Translations under genes and position numbers: made by a program
The notes under the pieces: model-generated
Databases searched by the model: none
Seen by the model: only the letters and a program-made list of their open reading frames with translations
Told to the model about the DNA's origin: nothing
Shown: positions 59,252 to 64,000 of the stretch, in pieces
Layout: every line of letters begins with the position of its first letter
Numbering within the stretch: the first letter of the stretch is position 1
Assembly (NCBI GenBank): GCA_025997595.1
Contig: BNUU01000005.1
Location: 10,218 to 74,217, forward strand
Origin: Spirochaetia bacterium
GTDB lineage: Bacteria; Spirochaetota; Spirochaetia; Treponematales; Breznakiellaceae
Reading direction: 5' to 3'
Length of the DNA stretch: 64,000 nucleotides

Positions 59252-60625
59252 TTGAAAACCCTGCACTTTGAATGTTACGCCGGTATCTCAGGTGATATGT
59301 CCCTGGGCGCTTTTGTAGACCTCGGTGTCAATCCCGATGAACTGCGGCGGGAGCTTGAGAAGCTCAGGCTGGAAGGCTGGAAACTTGATTTTGTCCGGGA
59401 CCAGCGGAACGGCATCACCGGTACCCACGCGGTGGTGGATCTGGGGGGAACCACGGATCACATCGCCCATGATGAGGAAGTACACTATCATCTCCATGAA
59501 CACGAACACCCTCATGATCATAGTCACGGACATGAGCACCCGCATGATCACGAACACAGTCATGATCATCTCCACGAACATAATCACGAACACGGCGGCC
59601 ATAATTCCTGGAAGGAGATCCGCGCCTTAATTGAAAAGTCGGGCATCAGCGTTACTGCGAAAAAACGGGCGCTGGATATTTTTTCCCGGATCGCCGCAGC
59701 GGAAGCCCAGGTCCACGGGGTGCCCCCGGACGAAGTCGCCTTCCACGAAGTGGGGGCCCTGGATTCGATCATCGATGTGGTGGGGGCTGCGATTTGCCTG
59801 GATCTTCTCAAACCGGATCGCATCACCTGCAGCGAAATTGAGCTTGGGGGTGGTACGGTGAAATGCGCCCACGGAATTCTTCCGGTACCGGCCCCGGCGA
59901 CAACGATTCTGGTGAAGGGTCTCCCGGTCAGGACCGGGGGCTTCAACAAGGAAATGACCACCCCCACGGGCGCCGCGATCCTTGCTTCCTGTGTGGATGA
60001 ATTTATCACCGGCCCGGCGTCTTTTACGGAACTGAAAACCGGCTACGGTATCGGTACCCGGAAGATGGAAAGGCCCAATGTGCTCCGTGTTTCCTGGCGG
60101 GAAGAAAATACTGCGGCCATAAGCGGTGCATCGGCGAACAGCGGCGTTAAGCCCTGGAAAACAGAAGAACTGATTCTGTTGGAAGCCAACATCGACGACA
60201 TGACCGGTGAAGCTTTAGGTTTCTTCATGGAACGGCTCTTTGACGCCGGGGCGCTGGATGTTACATTCAGTCCCATTACGATGAAGAAGTCCCGGCCGGG
60301 GACATTGGTCTCTGTGTTGGGCAGCCCTGCCAAACTGGATGCCCTGCGGGAAGCCTTCTTCCGCAACTCCACCACCATCGGTTTCCGGGAGACCACGGTG
60401 AACCGGGTTTCCCTTAATCGGGAGGAGGGGAGCCTGAGCGGCAGTTTTGGAAGCGCACGGGAAAAAACCGTTTTCTACGGCGATAAAAAATTGCGATCGA
60501 AAATCGAATTTGAGGACCGGGCAAAACTGGCCCGTGAACGGGGTATTTCCCTTGATGAAGCGGAACGGATCATTGTACAGGAAAGCTGCCCCGGCGAGAG
60601 CCGGTTCTTGGGTGAAACCCGGTGA
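59252..60625 (+). CDS. larC: LarC nickel-insertion protein with His-rich insert
   Basis: 457 residues, a CTP-dependent nickel insertase that completes the nickel-pincer nucleotide. Start is TTG 59252, six nt after AAGGAG, giving KTLHFECYAGISGDM, the family start. A histidine-rich insert at residues ~70-117 has 22 His in 48 positions, mostly HxH, and probably stores or delivers Ni2+. In L. plantarum the gene is split into larC1/larC2 and read through a programmed frameshift; here the frame is continuous. It overlaps larB (GTGA). Confidence 0.95.
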   Translation: MKTLHFECYAGISGDMSLGAFVDLGVNPDELRRELEKLRLEGWKLDFVRDQRNGITGTHAVVDLGGTTDHIAHDEEVHYHLHEHEHPHDHSHGHEHPHDHEHSHDHLHEHNHEHGGHNSWKEIRALIEKSGISVTAKKRALDIFSRIAAAEAQVHGVPPDEVAFHEVGALDSIIDVVGAAICLDLLKPDRITCSEIELGGGTVKCAHGILPVPAPATTILVKGLPVRTGGFNKEMTTPTGAAILASCVDEFITGPASFTELKTGYGIGTRKMERPNVLRVSWREENTAAISGASANSGVKPWKTEELILLEANIDDMTGEALGFFMERLFDAGALDVTFSPITMKKSRPGTLVSVLGSPAKLDALREAFFRNSTTIGFRETTVNRVSLNREEGSLSGSFGSAREKTVFYGDKKLRSKIEFEDRAKLARERGISLDEAERIIVQESCPGESRFLGETR

Positions 60626-61308
60626 AAGATACGAAAAACAATGACGATCTCGGTTTTGCCGTAATCGACAGCCGCCGCAGTGATCGTACCGGTTACCCCG
60701 AAGTGGTTTACTGCGCGGGCAAAACGGTGGATCAGAGCGAAGCGATTATTATCCGTATGAGGGAGCAGGGTATTCCTGTTCTGGGGACACGGGCGCAGAG
60801 CGAGCTTGCGGAAAAAATTCGCGCCCGCTTCCCCGAGGCGGAATACGATGAGCTTGCCCGCACTATTACTGTGGGGAGCGTCTGCGAAGCGGAAGAACGG
60901 CAGGGCCTCGTGGCGGTGGTGGCTGCGGGTACTTCTGATTTACCGGTTGCCCGTGAAGCGATGCGGTCTGCGGAATTTTTCGGCAGTAAAGTAAACCTGA
61001 TAAACGATGTGGGGGTTGCAGGCATTCACCGGCTCTTTGCTCGGCTCCCGGATATCAAACAGGCCCGTGTGGTGATCGCGGTTGCGGGAATGGAAGGGGC
61101 GCTGGCGGGGGTGATCGCCGGCCTCGTTTCCGTGCCGGTGATTGCGCTCCCCACCAGCGTGGGTTACGGCGCAAACTTTGGCGGCCTTTCCGCCTTGTTG
61201 GGAATGCTCACCTCCTGCGCCCCCGGCATATCGGTGGTGAACATCGACAACGGCTTCGGCGCGGGCTATCAGGCAAACCTGATAAACCGCGCTGCCTTTA
61301 CTAATTAG
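60622..61308 (+). CDS. larB: LarB carboxylase/hydrolase for the nickel-pincer cofactor
   Basis: 228 residues. Related to PurE (AIR carboxylase): the core reads VAVVAAGTSDLPVAREAM, GVAGIHRLFARLPDIKQARVVIAVAGMEGALAGVIAGL in order, and PTSVGYGANFGGLSALLGML. LarB carboxylates the pyridine ring of nicotinic acid adenine dinucleotide and releases AMP, the first step of the NPN pathway. Start GTG 60622 overlaps the larC stop (GTGA), so translation is coupled. Last gene of the lar operon. Confidence 0.95.
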   Translation: MKDTKNNDDLGFAVIDSRRSDRTGYPEVVYCAGKTVDQSEAIIIRMREQGIPVLGTRAQSELAEKIRARFPEAEYDELARTITVGSVCEAEERQGLVAVVAAGTSDLPVAREAMRSAEFFGSKVNLINDVGVAGIHRLFARLPDIKQARVVIAVAGMEGALAGVIAGLVSVPVIALPTSVGYGANFGGLSALLGMLTSCAPGISVVNIDNGFGAGYQANLINRAAFTN

Positions 61309-61391
61309 ACTTGTTCGACAACTCTATTGCCTTGATGTTCAGACGCTGATATACTAAATGTTAAGTTTAAGTCAATAGGGGAAAGAATATT

Positions 61392-61769
61392 TTGTCGTTT
61401 ACCATCAAACAGGTGTCGGAAAAAACATCCCTCCCTCCCCATGTGCTGCGGTACTATGAAAATGAAGGACTCCTCCCCGGCGTTGCCCGGAGCCGTAACG
61501 GAATCCGCCGCTATTCGGAAAATGATCTTGAATGGCTCAGCCTGATCTGCTGCCTCAAGAATACCGGCATGTCCATCAAGCAGATAAAAAATTTTGTAGA
61601 ACTCAGCATGGACGGGGACAGCACCCTGAAGGAGCGCTGCGAGCTTTTGAAGGAACACAAGAAAATCGTGGAAGAGCAGATTCAGGAAATGCAGAAACAT
61701 CTCCTGAAGGTCACCAAAAAGATCGAACACTTTACCGGGGAATATAAAAAATACGCCGGGGAAAAATAG
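61392..61769 (+). CDS. MerR-family transcriptional regulator
   Basis: 125 residues. Residues ~3-70 are the MerR winged helix (FTIKQVSEKTSLPPHVLRYYENEGLLPGVARSRNGIRRYSENDLEWL in order), followed by the dimer coiled coil. There are no C-terminal metal-binding cysteines (the only two, in LICCLK, sit in the DNA-binding half), so the effector is likely an organic signal rather than a metal. Start TTG 61392. The upstream promoter TTGCCT-N17-TATACT gives a leader of about 35 nt. Downstream of larB, but with its own promoter. It may control the DUF2141 gene that follows. Confidence 0.85.
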   Translation: MSFTIKQVSEKTSLPPHVLRYYENEGLLPGVARSRNGIRRYSENDLEWLSLICCLKNTGMSIKQIKNFVELSMDGDSTLKERCELLKEHKKIVEEQIQEMQKHLLKVTKKIEHFTGEYKKYAGEK

Positions 61770-61797
61770 CAGCGGTTGCACCCTATTGGAGGTAGAT

Positions 61798-62235
61798 ATG
61801 AAAAGGGTCTTTGGTTTTTTGGGAGCGTTCCTGATGTTTTGCGCGGCGGCGATCTATGCCGATGATATTCCGGTGACGGTAGAATTCCAGGGCGTCGTAC
61901 CCGGCGGAGGCAGGGTGTTTGTGGCCATATATTACAGCGCCGATTCATACCGGAACGGGAAAGGCCCCATTGACCAGTCGGCATGGATTGAGAGCACGGC
62001 GGAAACTGTCCGCATAGAAATGCTCATACCCGAAGGGGAGTGCGTCGTGTCCGGCCATCAGGACGCAAACGGAAACGGCGAGCTGGATTTCGGCGCCTTT
62101 GGTATGCCGCTGGAGCATATCGCCTTGTCCAATTACAATGGCAGGGGCATCCCCGGCAATTTTAAAAAACTTAAAGTTCCGGTAAACAGGGACACAGGAA
62201 CCATCAGTGTACATCTCTATAAAGTAAGACTTTAA
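61798..62235 (+). CDS. Exported DUF2141 protein
   Basis: 145 residues from ATG 61798, which has GGAGG at the proper distance; the ORF could begin earlier, but this start yields the signal peptide MKRVFGFLGAFLMFCAAAIY. The mature domain is a DUF2141 beta-sandwich (VTVEFQGVVPGGGRVFVAIYYSADSY, HQDANGNGELDFGAFGMPLE, both in order). Function unknown; the DANGNGELD stretch looks like a calcium-type loop. Probably co-transcribed with the MerR gene, 28 bp upstream. Confidence 0.82.
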   Translation: MKRVFGFLGAFLMFCAAAIYADDIPVTVEFQGVVPGGGRVFVAIYYSADSYRNGKGPIDQSAWIESTAETVRIEMLIPEGECVVSGHQDANGNGELDFGAFGMPLEHIALSNYNGRGIPGNFKKLKVPVNRDTGTISVHLYKVRL

Positions 62236-62297
62236 CCGGGAAGCGTCTTTGGGAAAAAGCCCCTTGCAAGCCGTCCCTCCGCATAGTATCGTTAAAC

Positions 62298-63266
62298 ATG
62301 GACCTTTCCATTATCGGCTACGACCCCGTGGGGGCGTGGGCAAAAACCGCCGTAACCCTGGATGAACTGCTCTCCTATAAAAATCCTGCGGGACTTTCCT
62401 GGATCAACATTGACGGCCTTGAGTCCCCGGATGTGATCAACCGCCTGGCGGAAGTATTCGGGATTCATCCCCTGACGGTGGAGGACATCCTTGATACGGA
62501 GCAGCGCCCCAAGGCGGAGGAATTCGAACACTATCTTTTCATCACACTCAAGGCGGTGAACCCCGGTGCGGAACTCGAATTTGAACAGATAAGCCTGGTG
62601 GTTACCGATGACACGGTGATCACCTTTCAGGAAAAACCGGGTGATTATTTTGACGGTATCCGCAGGCGCATCCTCAACAACGCGGGCCGTATCCGCCGCA
62701 TGGGCGCCGATTATCTTGCCTACGCAATTATGGACGCGGTGGTTGATGAATACTTTGTGATCCTCGATACATTCGGTTCGGGTATAGAAGAATTTGAGGA
62801 GCGGGCCATTGACGCAGGGGACCGTGATTTTATTCAGGACATACAAAAGGAAAAACAGAATCTGCTGCGGGTGCGCCGGGTGGTCTGGCCCTTGCGGGAA
62901 AGTATTTCTGTGCTGATGCGGATGGAGTCTTCCCGTATCAGTGACGGTCTTGAGCCTTTCCTCAAGGACCTCCACGACAATATTATCCAGGCTGCGGAAA
63001 CCGTGGAAACCTACCGGGAACTTATCGCCGGAGTGATGGAAATCAACCTTTCTTCAATGTCAAACCGCATGAACAATGTGATGAAGGTACTCACCATCAT
63101 CTCTACGATTTTCATTCCCCTCACCTTTATTGTCGGGGTCTATGGGATGAATTTTACGCATATGCCGGAGCTTGGGCATCCCTACGCGTACCCAATAGTA
63201 ATGGGCATTATGGCCCTCATTGCCGCCGGGATGATCATTTTTTTCAAGCGCCGTCACTGGATGTAA
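62298..63266 (+). CDS. corA: CorA-type divalent metal transporter
   Basis: 322 residues. A long cytosolic domain (~1-255) precedes two C-terminal membrane helices. The pore signature YGMNF follows TM1 (FIPLTFIVGVYGMNFTHMPELG), and a basic tail FFKRRHWM closes the protein. It carries Mg2+, or Co2+/Ni2+ in some members; the lar/nik locus just upstream makes nickel worth considering. The promoter TTGCAA-N17-TATCGT ends 5 nt before ATG 62298, so the transcript is leaderless. Confidence 0.95.
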   Translation: MDLSIIGYDPVGAWAKTAVTLDELLSYKNPAGLSWINIDGLESPDVINRLAEVFGIHPLTVEDILDTEQRPKAEEFEHYLFITLKAVNPGAELEFEQISLVVTDDTVITFQEKPGDYFDGIRRRILNNAGRIRRMGADYLAYAIMDAVVDEYFVILDTFGSGIEEFEERAIDAGDRDFIQDIQKEKQNLLRVRRVVWPLRESISVLMRMESSRISDGLEPFLKDLHDNIIQAAETVETYRELIAGVMEINLSSMSNRMNNVMKVLTIISTIFIPLTFIVGVYGMNFTHMPELGHPYAYPIVMGIMALIAAGMIIFFKRRHWM

Positions 63267-63271
63267 ACGAA

Positions 63272-64000
63272 GTGCTTTACCCGGTTAACGAAAGAAATCT
63301 GGAACTTGCCGCCGCCGCAATCCGCAGGGGAGAACTTGCGGCCTTTCCCACCGAGACCGTTTACGGCCTGGGCGCCGATGCCTTTAACCCTTCCGCGCTG
63401 GCGAAAATTTTTGAGGCCAAGGCGCGGCCCCGCTTCGATCCCCTGATCATCCATATTGCCGACATTGGGGCTCTGGAAAACATCGCGGACCTTTCCCTGC
63501 TTTCTTCACCCGTGCGGGAAAAAATCGGCCGCCTCTGCGCCGCGCTCTGGCCCGGCCCCCTCACCCTGATCCTTCCCAAAAAGCCCGATGTCCCGGACCT
63601 TGCCACCAGCGGCCTTGCCACTGCGGCGATTCGCTTCCCCAGCCATCCCGTGGCGCAGGCTTTGATCCGTTTGTCCGTCGGGGCTGTGGCCGCCCCCAGC
63701 GCAAACCGTTTCGGCTGCCTTTCCCCCACCAGTGCGGAGCACGTGGCGGACCAACTGGGGGACAAGGTGGACATCATCCTGGACGGGGGCCGCAGCAGCG
63801 TTGGTGTGGAATCTACGGTGCTTGATATGACGCAGGGCACGCTATGTATACCCCGGATCCTCCGCCCCGGCGGCGTCTCCCGACAGCAGATCGAAGCCGT
63901 CATTGGGCCGGTTGATTTTGCCCCCGGCGGTTCCGTAGTTAACAGTAATACTGTTGCTGCACCCGTGTCCCCCGGACAGCTGAAGAGCCACTATGCCCCC
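63272..64000 (+). CDS. L-threonylcarbamoyladenylate synthase (Sua5/TsaC), partial
   Basis: Open to the end of the window (243 codons). It makes the threonylcarbamoyl-AMP used for t6A37 in tRNAs. The YrdC domain is clear: ERNLELAAAAIRRGELAAFPTETVYGLGADAFNP in order, ARPRFDPLIIHI, LWPGPLTLIL, TAAIRFPSHPVAQAL, APSANRFGCLSPTSA, DGGRSSVGVESTVLD. The ending SPGQLKSHYAP is the start of the second, Sua5-specific domain, so this is the long form. I choose GTG 63272, because upstream codons in frame offer no better start. It begins 5 nt after corA. Confidence 0.93.
   Translation, partial: MLYPVNERNLELAAAAIRRGELAAFPTETVYGLGADAFNPSALAKIFEAKARPRFDPLIIHIADIGALENIADLSLLSSPVREKIGRLCAALWPGPLTLILPKKPDVPDLATSGLATAAIRFPSHPVAQALIRLSVGAVAAPSANRFGCLSPTSAEHVADQLGDKVDIILDGGRSSVGVESTVLDMTQGTLCIPRILRPGGVSRQQIEAVIGPVDFAPGGSVVNSNTVAAPVSPGQLKSHYAP

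Overview
The window looks like chromosomal DNA from a host-associated Treponema-type spirochaete, most plausibly a termite-gut treponeme (inference). Grounds: a long-form GlyA, a MurA with Asp in place of the catalytic Cys, LPP20-like and TPR-rich envelope proteins, a REC-like/PilZ protein, high-GC housekeeping genes (roughly 55-60% by eye) with AT-rich accessory islands, and many genes whose -10 box lies only 4-8 nt before the start codon. No rRNA, phage block, IS transposase or CRISPR array was seen. One tRNA (Leu-CAG) is present.

Layout. 1-3.8 kb: end of dnaK, dnaJ, an AT-rich DUF4422 glycosyltransferase with a G10 tract in its coding sequence, and a PIN toxin/antitoxin operon that also carries an unlisted 54-codon zinc ribbon. 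3.8-18.5 kb: housekeeping genes (glyA, lolA-like, rodZ, rimO, acyl-CoA ligase plus its XRE-cupin regulator, PHP hydrolase, trxB-nagZ-GNAT operon, transglutaminase-like protein, trmJ-like, SDR). 18.5-26.6 kb: STAS/zinc-ribbon protein, pspA, a 326-bp intergenic region with two perfect DnaA boxes and several palindromes, a membrane-protein pair, murA, a divergent XRE/small-protein pair, an outer-membrane barrel and a GntR regulator. 26.6-37.4 kb: pRiA4b-like protein, EIIA, thrC-ychJ, dacA, a poly-C-controlled leader plus GxxExxY-like gene, a large lipoprotein and higBA. The intergenic regions here carry repeats, including two copies of a ~165-nt nested-hairpin element whose stems differ in sequence but keep pairing. 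37.5-50.2 kb: LPP20/TPR envelope proteins, tatD, a PilZ protein, mfd, HAD phosphatase, plsC and a second PIN toxin/antitoxin pair. 50.3-53 kb: tRNA-Leu, deoD, MFS transporter, DUF3842.

53-61.3 kb forms one functional unit: a nikABCDE-type nickel ABC transporter diverges from larE-larC-larB, which build the nickel-pincer nucleotide cofactor. The shared control region has a promoter, a palindrome over the predicted nik start site, and an intrinsic terminator inside the nik leader. The LarE has a three-cysteine arrangement like the [4Fe-4S] type, and LarC carries a 22-histidine insert. No LarA-type enzyme that would use the cofactor lies in the window. The end holds a MerR regulator, a DUF2141 protein, CorA and the start of a long-form Sua5/TsaC.

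The most unusual signals are: (1) the covarying nested-hairpin element at 26923-27092 and 36020-36180; (2) a C14 tract inside a 43-codon leader ORF whose stop overlaps the next start (ATGA) only at this tract length modulo 3; (3) the G10 tract in the glycosyltransferase; (4) widespread apparently leaderless promoters; (5) the nickel uptake/NPN-cofactor locus with its attenuator-like leader.
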